59,092 nucleotides of DNA from Thalassospira australica (GTDB lineage: Bacteria > Pseudomonadota > Alphaproteobacteria > Rhodospirillales > Thalassospiraceae): assembly GCF_000763295.1 (NCBI RefSeq), contig NZ_JRJE01000027.1, positions 1 through 59,092 of the forward strand. Direction: 5' to 3'. This document shows, one piece after another, positions 8,368 to 17,158 of this stretch (position 1 is its first letter; each line of letters begins with the position of its first letter). The notes under the pieces were generated by a model. That model searched no databases. It saw nothing but the letters and a program-made list of their open reading frames with translations, and was not told the origin of the DNA. The translations under genes and the position numbers were made by a program.

Positions 8368-8829
8368 ATGCGTTCAACCAACCGCCATACTTGCCGATCA
8401 AACGGCATGTCTGCACGCCGTGTTTTCCAGACATGGCTACTGGCGTTTGTGGTTCTGTTGGCCGGTGTTACCCAATCCGGGTTGATCCCGGCTTTGCTGA
8501 GCAATTCAGCACAGGCCGCCCCCTTTGGACCGGGCAGTAATGTCCTTCAGATTTGCACGCCCAACGGTATCAAGACTGTTGCAACAAGCAGGGCAATACC
8601 CGCCGGTGACGTCGATCCGTATGGCACCGGCCATGGCGGTCAGATGGCGGGCCATGGCTTTTGTTCGCTTTGTGCGACCCATCACGGGGCGGTGGTTTCA
8701 CTCGATCTGCCTTATGTGGCCCCGGTTTCAATTGCCCATGTGGTTGCCTATGCCACGGCCAATGGGATTGCATCGGGTCATGAAATACCGCGCATTCGCC
8801 ATTCGCGAGCGCCGCCGGCATTCGTCTGA
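8368..8829 (+). CDS. DUF2946-like exported or membrane protein with Cys/His motif
   Basis: About 153 residues from the ATG at 8368 (an ATG at 8407 is possible; neither has a clear ribosome site). A hydrophobic segment (TWLLAFVVLLAGV) near the N terminus acts as signal or anchor. The mature region has ICTPNGIKTV and then HGFCSLCATHHG, the Cys-x2-Cys with flanking histidines typical of DUF2946 proteins, which often neighbour copper or TonB-receptor genes. A metal-related periplasmic role is inference from the motif and from the copper chaperone 75 bases downstream. The Fur-like palindrome lies about 30-50 bases upstream of the chosen start. Confidence 0.65.
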   Translation: MRSTNRHTCRSNGMSARRVFQTWLLAFVVLLAGVTQSGLIPALLSNSAQAAPFGPGSNVLQICTPNGIKTVATSRAIPAGDVDPYGTGHGGQMAGHGFCSLCATHHGAVVSLDLPYVAPVSIAHVVAYATANGIASGHEIPRIRHSRAPPAFV

Positions 8830-8904
8830 TTTCAAACGAAAAAAAACAACTACCTATTGAAATCGGGCGCAGATGATTGCGGCCCAAATGACGGATGAAA
8901 TTTC

Positions 8905-9408
8905 ATGAAAAAACTGTTTGCTGTACTTGCGACTGTTGCGTCGCTGTTTGTTGCCGGGAATACCTTTGCCGCGGATATCGAAATTAAGGATGCCTGGGCA
9001 AAGGCCTCCATCGGGCAGGTCCGCAATGGTGCTGCGTTCCTGACGGTTGTGAACCACGGCATGGCAGACCGCATCACTGGCGTGCGCAGTGACCTTGCCG
9101 ATAAAACCGAACTTCACACCCACATCATGGAAAATAACGTGATGAAAATGCGTCAGGTTGACGGTGGTGTTGATGTGCCGATGTATGGCGAAGTTCTGTT
9201 TAAACCGGGCAGCTATCACGTCATGCTGATCGGGCTGAAGAAGCCGCTGGCAGAAGGCGAAATGGTCAATGTGACCCTTGAGTTTGAAAAGGCAGGCGAC
9301 GTTCCGGTCATGGTCAACGTCCTTGATCCGATGGCCAAGGGCATGACCAAGATGGATCATGGGACCATGGATCACGGCAATATGGATCATGGCGACATGA
9401 AACATTAA
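8905..9408 (+). CDS. Periplasmic copper chaperone PCu(A)C with Met/His-rich tail
   Basis: A 167-residue protein. The signal peptide is cleaved near residue 23 (NTFAA|DIE). The PCu(A)C fold (DUF461) binds Cu(I) through His and Met residues: here H71 in ELHTHIM, M82 in MKM, and H105/M107 in GSYHVML. Family members deliver copper to the CuA site of cytochrome c oxidase. The tail, residues 148-167, repeats MDHG three times and ends MKH, a second likely copper site also seen in some homologues. Heme A synthase for the same oxidase is encoded elsewhere in the window (27.8 kb). It ends before a strong terminator. Confidence 0.92.
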   Translation: MKKLFAVLATVASLFVAGNTFAADIEIKDAWAKASIGQVRNGAAFLTVVNHGMADRITGVRSDLADKTELHTHIMENNVMKMRQVDGGVDVPMYGEVLFKPGSYHVMLIGLKKPLAEGEMVNVTLEFEKAGDVPVMVNVLDPMAKGMTKMDHGTMDHGNMDHGDMKH

Positions 9409-9479
9409 GAAGAACACGGTCATGACCATGACGCCCATTAAGGTTGATCAGGCCATGTGGTCACTTTGATTGGCATTTA

Positions 9480-9510
9480 CGGGGGAAGGTTTGCGCCTTT
9501 CCCCGTTTTT
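9480..9510 (+). terminator. Rho-independent terminator after the copper-chaperone gene
   Basis: Ten-bp stem CGGGGGAAGG / CCTTTCCCCG (one G-U pair), six-base loop, then TTTTT. It is a textbook structure about 70 bases after the PCu(A)C stop. Confidence 0.85.
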
Positions 9511-9555
9511 CGTCATGATGGGAAAACAAGCGCCATTGGTTACAGGGAGCCCGTC

Positions 9556-10059
9556 ATGTCAGAAAACATCACCATCGACGACCTGATTGCCAAACTTGGG
9601 TTGGAGCCCCATCCCGAGGGCGGCTATTACGCCGAAACATTTCGGTCGTTTGAAACCTGTAATCCCGGCAACCGGTATCTTGGGGTGCGCAGCACGGGGA
9701 CGGCGATCTATTATCTTTTGACCCCCGATACGTTTTCCGGGATGCATATCCTTACCAGCGACGAGATTTTCCATCATTATCTGGGCGATGCGGTCGAACA
9801 GCTTCAGTTGTTTGAAGATGGCACCCACAAGCTGGTTGAAATCGGATCGGACCTTCTGGCGGGGCAAAAGCCGCAAATGGTGGTTGCCAAAAACGTGTGG
9901 CAAGGTGCGCGCCTGAAACCGGGTGGCAAGTTTGCTCTTTTGGGCTGTACCGTGGCACCGGGGTTTGATTTTGCCGATTTCTCGATGGGCAAGCGCGCAG
10001 CACTAAGCGCAAAATGGCCTGCTGCGTCCGAGATGATTGCGGCGTTGACGCGCGACTGA
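9556..10059 (+). CDS. DUF985 cupin-fold protein
   Basis: A 167-residue cytosolic cupin of the DUF985/cupin_5 family (like yeast YML079w). Typical features are LGLEPHPEGGYYAETFRS near the N terminus, IYYLLTPDTFSGMH, EIFHHYLGDAVE and, near the end, LLGCTVAPGFDFADF. The conserved histidines of the barrel are present. The biochemical role is unknown for the family, although some members resemble sugar epimerases. The ATG at 9556 has CAGGGAG upstream; an in-frame GTG at 9457 lies inside the preceding terminator and is rejected. LysE follows 83 bases later, possibly co-transcribed. Confidence 0.9.
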   Translation: MSENITIDDLIAKLGLEPHPEGGYYAETFRSFETCNPGNRYLGVRSTGTAIYYLLTPDTFSGMHILTSDEIFHHYLGDAVEQLQLFEDGTHKLVEIGSDLLAGQKPQMVVAKNVWQGARLKPGGKFALLGCTVAPGFDFADFSMGKRAALSAKWPAASEMIAALTRD

Positions 10060-10142
10060 TTTTCGGGCGATATCATCCTGTCACCAACTTGGGGTTGGTT
10101 GCGCCATTCGCTTTGCCATCCCCAGAATACAGGATTTGCCCC

Positions 10143-10790
10143 ATGCAGTTCGATACCTGGCTTCTGTTTGCCGGGGCGGCAATCGCATTGGCGATGGCGC
10201 CCGGCCCCAACAATCTTCTCGCGATCTTTAATGGTGCGCGTTATGGCGTGTCGTCTGCGGCGGTGGGCGGTACTGGTCGTGTTGTGGCGTTTGTGCTGAT
10301 GATTTCAGTTACGGCAGCAGGGCTTGGCGTCGTGCTTGCCGCGAGTGAAACCGCGTTCTTCTTGATCAAATGGGGCGGGGCGGCTTATCTGGTCTGGCTT
10401 GGTATCAAAAGCTGGTTTGCCAGGGTCAATGACGATGCGGATACCGCAGGTCAAATGGCCCTCATGGAACATCCGGGGGCATTCAAGCTCGCCAAGACGG
10501 AGTTTCTGACCGCAGTTGGCAATCCCAAAGCCATCCTGATTTTTACCGCGTTCTTTCCGCAGTTCCTTGATCCGGCCGCGGCCTATGGCCAACAATTCAT
10601 GATCATGGGCGTGACGTTTATTGCGATGGAAGTTGGCGTTTTGCTTGGGTACGGATTGTTGGGTGGACAGGTCAAGGGCCTGATCAGGTCAGCGCGCCAT
10701 ATGCGTGTTCTTAATCGGGTGTCGGGCACGCTTCTGGTGGGGGCCGGTGTGTTGCTGGCCCTGACCGACCGATCGCGGACAACCGCATAA
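10143..10790 (+). CDS. LysE/RhtB-family amino-acid exporter
   Basis: A 215-residue inner-membrane exporter with six predicted segments. The N-terminal segment contains the family motif ALAMAPGPNNLLAI with the conserved PGP; NPKAILIFTAFFPQF is the second conserved region. RhtB-like members export homoserine, threonine or related amino acids. The ATG at 10143 starts the first membrane helix; upstream in-frame codons overlap the previous gene. Substrate cannot be deduced. Confidence 0.9.
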   Translation: MQFDTWLLFAGAAIALAMAPGPNNLLAIFNGARYGVSSAAVGGTGRVVAFVLMISVTAAGLGVVLAASETAFFLIKWGGAAYLVWLGIKSWFARVNDDADTAGQMALMEHPGAFKLAKTEFLTAVGNPKAILIFTAFFPQFLDPAAAYGQQFMIMGVTFIAMEVGVLLGYGLLGGQVKGLIRSARHMRVLNRVSGTLLVGAGVLLALTDRSRTTA

Positions 10791-10794
10791 CCCC

Positions 10795-10959
10795 AGGCTC
10801 AGGACCTATTAATCCGGTAAATCCGAAGGATAGAGATTATATGTGCAAACTCTGGCGTCAAACTCCTTGATCGGGATACCAGCCGGCCCTGCCGGATTTT
10901 CCTTGGATTTCACAAATATAACGTCTGCCATTCAAATCAAATTAATAGGTCCTGCGCCT
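10795..10959. repeat. 165-bp element bounded by 19-bp inverted repeats (MITE-like)
   Basis: The left end AGGCTCAGGACCTATTAAT (10795-10813) and the right end ATTAATAGGTCCTGCGCCT (10941-10959) are inverted repeats with 18 of 19 matches. The 127-base interior has no convincing gene. The size and structure resemble a non-autonomous transposable element. I see no clear target duplication. It starts four bases after the lysE-like stop codon. Confidence 0.55.
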
Positions 10960-10981
10960 AGAAAACCTTCCAGAAATGCGC

Positions 10982-11013
10982 AGGGGCGCAGCTTTGTTCA
11001 AAGCGCGCCCCCT
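10982..11013 (-). terminator. Hairpin at the 3' end of the dpp operon
   Basis: On the minus strand AGGGGGCGC-GCTTTG is followed by AA and by CAAAGC-T-GCGCCCCT: about 14 bp of stem with one bulge. It follows dppF by about 55 bases. No T-run follows, so it may act with Rho or as a 3' stabiliser. Confidence 0.5.
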
Positions 11014-11067
11014 TGCTCCCTTGTCTACCTGGATAACCTTTTGGGCAATCCGGGCGATCGCCTGTTC

Positions 11068-12063
11068 TCAGGCGATTTCTTCGACCCTGTGACATGCCAC
11101 TTCGCGGCCTTCGAAATTGCGCAGTTCCGGTCGAACCTTTGCGCATTCTTCGGTCGCAAACGGGCAGCGTTTGTGGAACGCACATCCCGATGGCGGATTG
11201 ATCGGTGAAGGCAGCTCGCCGGTCAGCGGTTCTGACTTCACACGTTGTGTCGGGTCGATCTTTGGTGCCGATGCCAGAAGCGCCCGTGTATAGGGGTGCA
11301 GCGGCTTGGCAAAGATCTCTTCGGTTGGTCCCTTTTCAGCGACGCGACCGAGATACATCACCATGACGTCATCTGCAATATGTCTGACGACAGAAAGATC
11401 GTGCGAGATGAAAACATAGGCGACATTCATCTCTTTCTGCAGATCCATCATCAGGTTCAGAACCTGTGCCTGCACAGACACATCAAGGGCCGAAACCGGT
11501 TCATCGGCAACGATGACCTTGGGTTCCAAAATCAGCGCGCGAGCAATTGCAATACGCTGACGCTGCCCCCCGGAAAACATATGCGGATAGCGCTGATAGA
11601 ATTCCGGACGCAAGCCAACCTTTGCCATGGTGGCGCGCACGCGTTCTTCGCGTTCCTTGCGGCCAAGGTTTTCCATGTTGAGCAAAACCGGTTCTGCCAG
11701 AATCTGCCCAACCTTCTTGCGCGGGTTCAGCGACCCGTAAGGGTTCTGGAAAATCATCTGAACAGTGCGACGGAACTGCTTGGCTTCCTTGTCAGAAAGA
11801 TTGCCAACCTTGTTGCCGTTGATTTTAAGTTCACCCGAACTTGGTTGTTCAATCAGGGTCAACTGACGACCAAGGGTCGATTTGCCACAGCCGGACTCCC
11901 CCACAACCGCCAAAGTCTTTTGCGCTTCGAGGGTGAAGGAAACACCATCAAGCGCCTTGACCGTGGCACCGGGTTTGCCAAAGCCACGATTAACATCGTA
12001 GTGGCGAACAAGGTCATCGGATTCCAGAAGCGGAACACCGGGTTTGGTATCCAGAAAACTCAT
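11068..12063 (-). CDS. dppF: Dipeptide ABC transporter ATP-binding protein DppF
   Basis: A 331-residue ATPase of the oligopeptide/dipeptide importer. Walker A is GESGCGKST, the signature is FSGGQRQRI (Phe replaces the usual Leu, common in this subfamily), and Walker B is VIVADEPVSALD. A C-terminal oligo_HPY domain with paired cysteines (GCAFHKRCPFATEEC) follows; in DppD/DppF proteins this region is cysteine-rich. The ATG at 12063 shares its A with the dppD stop (TAATG), a clear case of coupled translation; the longer frame upstream is just dppD overlap. Last gene of the operon. Confidence 0.94.
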   Translation of the reverse strand: MSFLDTKPGVPLLESDDLVRHYDVNRGFGKPGATVKALDGVSFTLEAQKTLAVVGESGCGKSTLGRQLTLIEQPSSGELKINGNKVGNLSDKEAKQFRRTVQMIFQNPYGSLNPRKKVGQILAEPVLLNMENLGRKEREERVRATMAKVGLRPEFYQRYPHMFSGGQRQRIAIARALILEPKVIVADEPVSALDVSVQAQVLNLMMDLQKEMNVAYVFISHDLSVVRHIADDVMVMYLGRVAEKGPTEEIFAKPLHPYTRALLASAPKIDPTQRVKSEPLTGELPSPINPPSGCAFHKRCPFATEECAKVRPELRNFEGREVACHRVEEIA

Positions 12064-13064
12064 TATACTGTCTCCCCGGTAGGAAGGCCGGTCGGCTGGC
12101 CCTGATCGTTCAGCGGATAGAAGCAACGTACATCGCGCCCGTTGAAATCCGAGACTTCCGGACGTGCATTCACGCAGCTTTCATTCGCGTAGCGGCAACG
12201 CGGTGCCAGAAGACAGCCTGCCGGGCGGTCATACTGGCCCGGAACGACGCCGGGGATGGTCCGCAGGCGATCATGGCCTTCGGAACGTTCCGGCAGGGCT
12301 TCAAGTAATGCCTGGGTATAGGGATGGCGCGGGGCGGCAAAGATGCTGTCGGCCGGGCCACTTTCAAACAACTGACCAGCATACATGACCTGAATACGAT
12401 TGGCGGCCTCGGACACCAGTGCCAGGTCATGGGTGATCAGCAACAATCCCATGTCGCTGTCTTCCTGCAATTTCAAAAGCAGGTCGATGATCTGGGCCTG
12501 AATGGTCACATCAAGGGCCGTGGTCGGTTCATCGGCAATCAAAAGGCGCGGGTTGCAGGCAATCGCCATGGCAATGACGATGCGCTGGCTCATGCCGCCT
12601 GAAAGCTGATGCGGGTAGGCGGTCATGCGCGACTTGGGATCGGGGATGCCTACCTGATCGAGAAGATCAAGCGTACGTTCACGGCGTTGCTTTTTGTTGC
12701 CGCCTTCATGGACCTTAAGGGCCTCCATGATTTGGGCTTCGACCGTAAAGCACGGGTTGAGTGCCGACATCGGGTCCTGAAAGATCATGGCGATGTCTTT
12801 GCCCGTGATCTGACGACGGCGTTTTGATGGCATCCGCAGCAAATCCTGACCATCAAAGGTCAGGGCGTCTGCGGTGACGCGACCGGGAAAGTCGATCAGC
12901 CCCATAACAGCGAGTGAGGAGACGGATTTCCCCGACCCGGACTCGCCAACGATGCCAAGAACTTCGCCGCGATCGACGGAGTAGCTGACAGAATCAACAG
13001 CGCGGAACGGCTTGTCTTCGGAGCCGAACTCGACTGTCAGGTTTTTTACTTCGAGAAGAGCCAT
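12063..13064 (-). CDS. dppD: Dipeptide ABC transporter ATP-binding protein DppD
   Basis: A 333-residue ATPase partner of DppF. Walker [12 protein letters not shown] signature LSGGMSQRI and Walker [13 protein letters not shown] are intact, followed by the oligo_HPY extension with four cysteines ([14 protein letters not shown] and RCFYPL), a motif known in related transporters to hold an iron-sulfur cluster. It starts three bases after the dppC stop and overlaps dppF by one base. Length and order fit a canonical dppABCDF operon. Confidence 0.94.
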   Translation of the reverse strand: MALLEVKNLTVEFGSEDKPFRAVDSVSYSVDRGEVLGIVGESGSGKSVSSLAVMGLIDFPGRVTADALTFDGQDLLRMPSKRRRQITGKDIAMIFQDPMSALNPCFTVEAQIMEALKVHEGGNKKQRRERTLDLLDQVGIPDPKSRMTAYPHQLSGGMSQRIVIAMAIACNPRLLIADEPTTALDVTIQAQIIDLLLKLQEDSDMGLLLITHDLALVSEAANRIQVMYAGQLFESGPADSIFAAPRHPYTQALLEALPERSEGHDRLRTIPGVVPGQYDRPAGCLLAPRCRYANESCVNARPEVSDFNGRDVRCFYPLNDQGQPTGLPTGETV

Positions 13065-13067
13065 GAC

Positions 13068-14000
13068 TTACCGTTTCATCTTGGGATCAAGGGCATCGCG
13101 CAGGCCATCACCCATCAGGTTAAAGGCAAGCACGGTGACAAGGATGCAAAGGCCGGGGAAGGTGATCACCCACCAAGCCGAACCCACGAATTCACGGGCT
13201 TCGGCAAGCATGGTGCCCCATTCCGGCAGCGGCGGTTGCGCACCAAGGCCAAGGAAGCCAAGGGCCGCAGCGTCAAGGATCGCACTTGAAATACCCAGGG
13301 TGCCCTGAACAATCAGCGGTGCCATGCAGTTGGGCAGGATGTTGACAAACATCTGGCGAATGTGTCCGGCACCGGCAACTTGCGATGCGATGACATATTC
13401 CTTGTTCAGTTCCGAGACCACCGATGCACGGGTCAGGCGCACATAGTGCGGCAACTGAACAATCGCGATGGCCAGCATGGCGTTTTCAAGTCCCGGGCCG
13501 AGGATCGCGACGATTGCCATTGCCATGATCAGGCTGGGCAGGGCCAGCATGATGTCCATCATGCGCATGATGCTGACTTCGATCCAGCCGCGGAAATAGC
13601 CAGCCAACATGCCCAGGAAAATCCCCGAAGCCATCGAAATTGCAACGACAGCAAGACCAATTGAAACCGAAAGCTGAGCGCCGTGGATCAAACGTGACAG
13701 AATATCGCGGCCAACGGCATCCGTTCCCAACAAGTATTCCCAACTGCCGCCTTCCATCCACGCCGGTGGTTTTAGAAACGCGGAGCGGTCCTGAATAATC
13801 GGATCGTAAGGGGCAATCCATTGTGCCGTAATGGCCAAAAACATGATGATCGCAATGATGATCAGGCCTGCGTATGCGCCCCGGTTCTTCTTGAAATAAT
13901 CCCAAGTCTCGCGCAACGGACTAGGTGGTGCTGCCACCGGCTCTATTGCTTCTGCGGCATTTGAAGCCGGGACTGCGGACGGGGTGAAGTTCTCACTCAT
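13068..14000 (-). CDS. dppC: Dipeptide ABC transporter permease DppC
   Basis: A 310-residue inner-membrane permease. An N-terminal cytosolic tail rich in Ala/Pro (residues 1-35) is followed by six membrane segments. The family elements LLGTDAVGRDILSRLIHGA and GFLGLGAQPPLPEWGTML are present. It forms the channel with DppB. It starts fifteen bases after dppB, with an AAGGA-type ribosome site. The Ala/Pro-rich tail is longer than in E. coli DppC, and its role is unknown. Confidence 0.94.
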   Translation of the reverse strand: MSENFTPSAVPASNAAEAIEPVAAPPSPLRETWDYFKKNRGAYAGLIIIAIIMFLAITAQWIAPYDPIIQDRSAFLKPPAWMEGGSWEYLLGTDAVGRDILSRLIHGAQLSVSIGLAVVAISMASGIFLGMLAGYFRGWIEVSIMRMMDIMLALPSLIMAMAIVAILGPGLENAMLAIAIVQLPHYVRLTRASVVSELNKEYVIASQVAGAGHIRQMFVNILPNCMAPLIVQGTLGISSAILDAAALGFLGLGAQPPLPEWGTMLAEAREFVGSAWWVITFPGLCILVTVLAFNLMGDGLRDALDPKMKR

Positions 14001-14015
14001 CTTTTCGTCCTTCCC

Positions 14016-15026
14016 TTAACGCTTATGCCGGATACGAGGGTTGATCACCCCGTACATCAAGTCGACAAACAGGTTCACTGCCATCACAACGAATGCGATC
14101 ATCAGAATGCCACCTTGAATGGTTGGATAATCACGGCGATTAAGTGCCTCAACGATCCATTTCCCAATGCCGGGCCATGCGAAAATGGTCTCCGTTAGAA
14201 TTGCACCAGCAAACAATACGCCGACTTGAAGGCCAATAACGGTAATCACCGGTATCAGGGCATTGCGCAGGGCATGGACCATAATGACGCGCATTGGTGC
14301 CAACCCTTTGGCGCGCGCGACACGAATATATTCTTCACCAAGCACTTCAAGCATGGAGGAGCGCGTCATGCGCGCAATCACGGCCATGGGAATGGTGCCC
14401 AATACAATCGTAGGCAGGATCAAGTGGCTTAGGGCGCTGGAAAAAGCACCTTCTTGTCCGCTTAAAAGGCTGTCGATCAGCATGAAGCCCGTGACAGGCT
14501 CAAAGAAATACATGACCGACAATCGTCCGGAAACCGGTGTCCAACCCAAAGTGGTTGAAAAGAACATGATAAGGAGCAAAGCCCACCAGAAAATCGGCAT
14601 CGAATAGCCGGTCAGCGATAAGCTCATTGTCAGGTGGTCAAGCCATTTGCCGCGTTTCATTGCCGCAATCACGCCAAGCGGTAAACCGATGCTGATGGCA
14701 AATAGAATACCCATCAAACTCAGTTCCACCGTTGCGGGGAACAAGACTGCAAATTCCTCAATGACAGGACGTTTGGTTACATAGGATTTACCCAAATCTC
14801 CCTGCAGTACGCCGCCCAGATAATTGAGATACTGAACAACAAGCGGTTTGTCGAAGCCGTATTGCTTTTGCAGTTCAGCATAGCGTTCCGGTTCAACACT
14901 GCGTTCTCCCGCCAGCATTTCGATTGGGTCGCTTGGGATCAGGTGAACCATCAGGAACACAAGAATGGTGACGCCGAAGAACGTCGGGATAACGTCACCC
15001 AAACGGCGTAAAAGGAAACTTAGCAT
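14016..15026 (-). CDS. dppB: Dipeptide ABC transporter permease DppB
   Basis: A 336-residue permease starting MLSFLLRRLGDVIPTFFGV, the typical DppB N terminus, so the ATG at 15026 is preferred over an upstream extension that runs into the intercistronic hairpin. It has six membrane segments. The coupling region EYIRVARAKGL and the C-terminal ETIFAWPGIGKW are family hallmarks. The Asp-containing motif IPSDPIEMLAG lies in the first periplasmic loop. Confidence 0.94.
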   Translation of the reverse strand: MLSFLLRRLGDVIPTFFGVTILVFLMVHLIPSDPIEMLAGERSVEPERYAELQKQYGFDKPLVVQYLNYLGGVLQGDLGKSYVTKRPVIEEFAVLFPATVELSLMGILFAISIGLPLGVIAAMKRGKWLDHLTMSLSLTGYSMPIFWWALLLIMFFSTTLGWTPVSGRLSVMYFFEPVTGFMLIDSLLSGQEGAFSSALSHLILPTIVLGTIPMAVIARMTRSSMLEVLGEEYIRVARAKGLAPMRVIMVHALRNALIPVITVIGLQVGVLFAGAILTETIFAWPGIGKWIVEALNRRDYPTIQGGILMIAFVVMAVNLFVDLMYGVINPRIRHKR

Positions 15027-15098
15027 GCCACCAGGCCTTTTTTGCATCCGCGCGTGCTGCGGGCACGGGCAGATGTCTCTCTCTTTTTTGGGGAATTG

Positions 15099-15128
15099 CA
15101 AAGAGGCCCGGAAAACCGGGCCTCTTTG
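15099..15128 (-). promoter_or_regulatory. Intercistronic hairpin between dppA and dppB
   Basis: Perfect 13-bp stem CAAAGAGGCCCGG / CCGGGCCTCTTTG with a four-base loop, about 20 bases after the dppA stop. No T-run follows on the minus strand. It should stabilise the dppA message and lower read-through into dppBCDF, giving excess binding protein. Confidence 0.7.
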
Positions 15129-15146
15129 ACAAGGTTTTAAGTGACC

Positions 15147-16754
15147 TTACTGCGCAAGGTCGACGCCGTAGAAGATGTGACCACCAAACGGATCAATCTT
15201 GTAATCGACGACTTCGTTACGGACCGGCTCAAACACGATCGAGTGTGCGATGGTTGCCCAAGGTGCTTCACGTTTGAAGACGACCTGAGCTTCTTCGTAC
15301 AGACGGGTACGTTCAAGAACGTCCGAAGTGGTTTTTGCCTGCTGGACAAGGTTGTCGAATTCCTCGTTGCACCACTGTGCACGGTTGGAACCGCCCACGG
15401 CATCACAGCCAAGCAGAACCGCCAGGAAGTTGTCGGGATCGCCGTTATCACCGGTCCAACCGAGCATGAAGGTACCCTGTTCACCTTTTTTGGTGCGCTC
15501 AAGGTATTCACCCCACTCGTAGGAGACGATCTCGGCATTGACGCCAATAGCAGCCCAGTCAGCCTGAACGAGTTCCGCCATACGACGTGCGTTCGGGTTG
15601 TAAGGACGCTGAACCGGCATGGCCCAGATGTCGGTGGTGAAGCCATCCGGATAACCGGCTTCTGCCAGCATGGCTTTGGCTGCTTCCGGATCATAAGGAT
15701 CATCAACGGTATCGTTGTTGTATGACCAGATGGTCGGCGGGATCGGGTTTTTCGCGGCCGAACCGGCACCCTGGTAAACACCTTCGATGATGGCGTCTTT
15801 GTTGATCGCCATGTTCAGTGCTTTACGAACCTTCGGATCGGTGAAGGGTTCTTTCTGGGTGTTGTACCCAAGGTAACCAACGTTCAGACCTTCCTGGCTC
15901 AGCAGGTTGATGTCGGCATCAGCTTCCATCTCGGTCAGGTCAGCCGGGTTCGGATACGGCATAACGTGGCATTCGCCAGCTTTCAGCTTCTGATAACGAA
16001 CAGTGCTGTCAGGCGTAATGGCAAAGATCAGGTTGTCGATTGCGGCTTTGCCTTCCCAGTATTCCGGGAATGCCTTGTAACGAATGACCGCATCTTTCTG
16101 ATACTGAACGCGCTGGAACGGACCGGTGCCGACCGGGTTAAGGTCAACGGTTTCCGGGGTACCTGCTTCCATCATTTTGTCAGCATATTCAGCCGACAGA
16201 ACAGACGCAAAGTCCATGGCCATGTTGGCAATGAACGGAGCTTCCGGACGGTTCAGAACAAATTTGACGGTATAGTCGTCAACTTTGACGATGTCTTTGA
16301 CGAGGTCCGGCATGGACATCGCATTGAAGTACTCATACGAGCCACCGGAAACGCCGTGATACGGATGTTCCTTGTCGAACTGACGCATGAAGGTATAGAT
16401 CACGTCATCAGCATTGAAATCACGGGTCGGGGTGAAATCATCGGTGGTGTGGAATTTAACGCCTTCACGCAGGTTGAAGGTGTATTCGGTGCCATCGGCT
16501 GAAACGTCCCAACTGGTCGCAAGACCCGGAACGATGGTGGTGGTGCCGCGCTTGAACTGTACCAGACGGTTATAGATCTGACGCGAAGACGCATCAAACG
16601 TGGTGCCTGAAGTATAGAGCGACGGGTTGAACCCTTCCGGGCTACCTTCCGAGCAATACACCATAGTTTTTGCCGAAGCGGCAGTCGGAGCAGCGAGTGC
16701 TGTGGCTGCAAGCAGACCTGCACCAAGCGCCACTTTGACGAAATTCGCTTTCAT
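15147..16754 (-). CDS. dppA: Dipeptide-binding protein DppA
   Basis: A 535-residue periplasmic SBP_bac_5 protein. The signal peptide ends near residue 28 (PTAASA|KTM). The mature start KTMVYCSEGSPEGFNPSLYTSGT is nearly diagnostic of DppA, and the later VGTGPF and NMAINKDAIIEGVYQGAG regions line the peptide pocket in family members. Length equals E. coli DppA. In E. coli the same protein also binds heme; that activity cannot be inferred here. First gene of the operon, with a long upstream region. Confidence 0.95.
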   Translation of the reverse strand: MKANFVKVALGAGLLAATALAAPTAASAKTMVYCSEGSPEGFNPSLYTSGTTFDASSRQIYNRLVQFKRGTTTIVPGLATSWDVSADGTEYTFNLREGVKFHTTDDFTPTRDFNADDVIYTFMRQFDKEHPYHGVSGGSYEYFNAMSMPDLVKDIVKVDDYTVKFVLNRPEAPFIANMAMDFASVLSAEYADKMMEAGTPETVDLNPVGTGPFQRVQYQKDAVIRYKAFPEYWEGKAAIDNLIFAITPDSTVRYQKLKAGECHVMPYPNPADLTEMEADADINLLSQEGLNVGYLGYNTQKEPFTDPKVRKALNMAINKDAIIEGVYQGAGSAAKNPIPPTIWSYNNDTVDDPYDPEAAKAMLAEAGYPDGFTTDIWAMPVQRPYNPNARRMAELVQADWAAIGVNAEIVSYEWGEYLERTKKGEQGTFMLGWTGDNGDPDNFLAVLLGCDAVGGSNRAQWCNEEFDNLVQQAKTTSDVLERTRLYEEAQVVFKREAPWATIAHSIVFEPVRNEVVDYKIDPFGGHIFYGVDLAQ

Positions 16755-17158
16755 TAAATGCCTCCCTCAAGGCTGGCCCGAACAAAATGCTGCTGTCTGC
16801 GTGACTATGATCCGGTCACGTTTGATAGCGCGTTTTGCAACGGACGAGGTTTACCCGATCCAACAGGAATAAATGTTGGCAATCGACGGGGCAAAGTAAT
16901 CAGGGTTTCTACGTATCGTCAACGCTTCCTGCGTGATTTTACGTAGCCTGACGGAGGGCGGAAATGATGAATTTAAGTCAAGTGTTTGTTATTTTTATGA
17001 AAATTACCCCTCATTTTTATCAGGGCAGATGTGCATTTTTTTCAAGGCTCAGGCGGCGGAGTGGATATATCACCTGTTTCAGATGTGTTGCCAACGATTC
17101 GTATCTTATTGAATTTCAATGATTCGTTCGTTTCCACTCCGCCAAAGAGCCTATTTTA
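16755..17158 (-). promoter_or_regulatory. 404-base dppA upstream region with several inverted repeats
   Basis: I see no gene. Near dppA lies CGTGAC-N9-GTCACG (16800-16820). Further out, CTACGTA (16909-16915) pairs with TACGTAG (16940-16946). A T/A-rich segment at about 16968-17042 is the most promoter-like stretch. The distal end holds the large inverted repeat listed separately. Which of these controls dpp transcription is unknown. Confidence 0.4.
17045..17152. repeat. 108-bp inverted-repeat element next to ltaE
   Basis: AGGCTC + GGCGGAGTGGA on the left (17045-17050, 17055-17065) pairs with TCCACTCCGCC + GAGCCT on the right (17133-17143, 17147-17152); the arms differ only by an AGGC versus AAA bulge. 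The interior carries near-identical CAACGATTCGT and CAATGATTCGT direct repeats. The outer nine bases AGGCTCAGG are the same as those of the 165-bp element at 10795. It begins six bases after an ltaE stop. Confidence 0.5.

Noticed and set aside
10843..11208. Plus-strand open frame of 121 codons after the LysE gene
   Set aside because: It runs through the inverted-repeat element and the dpp hairpin into dppF antisense; no recognisable protein.
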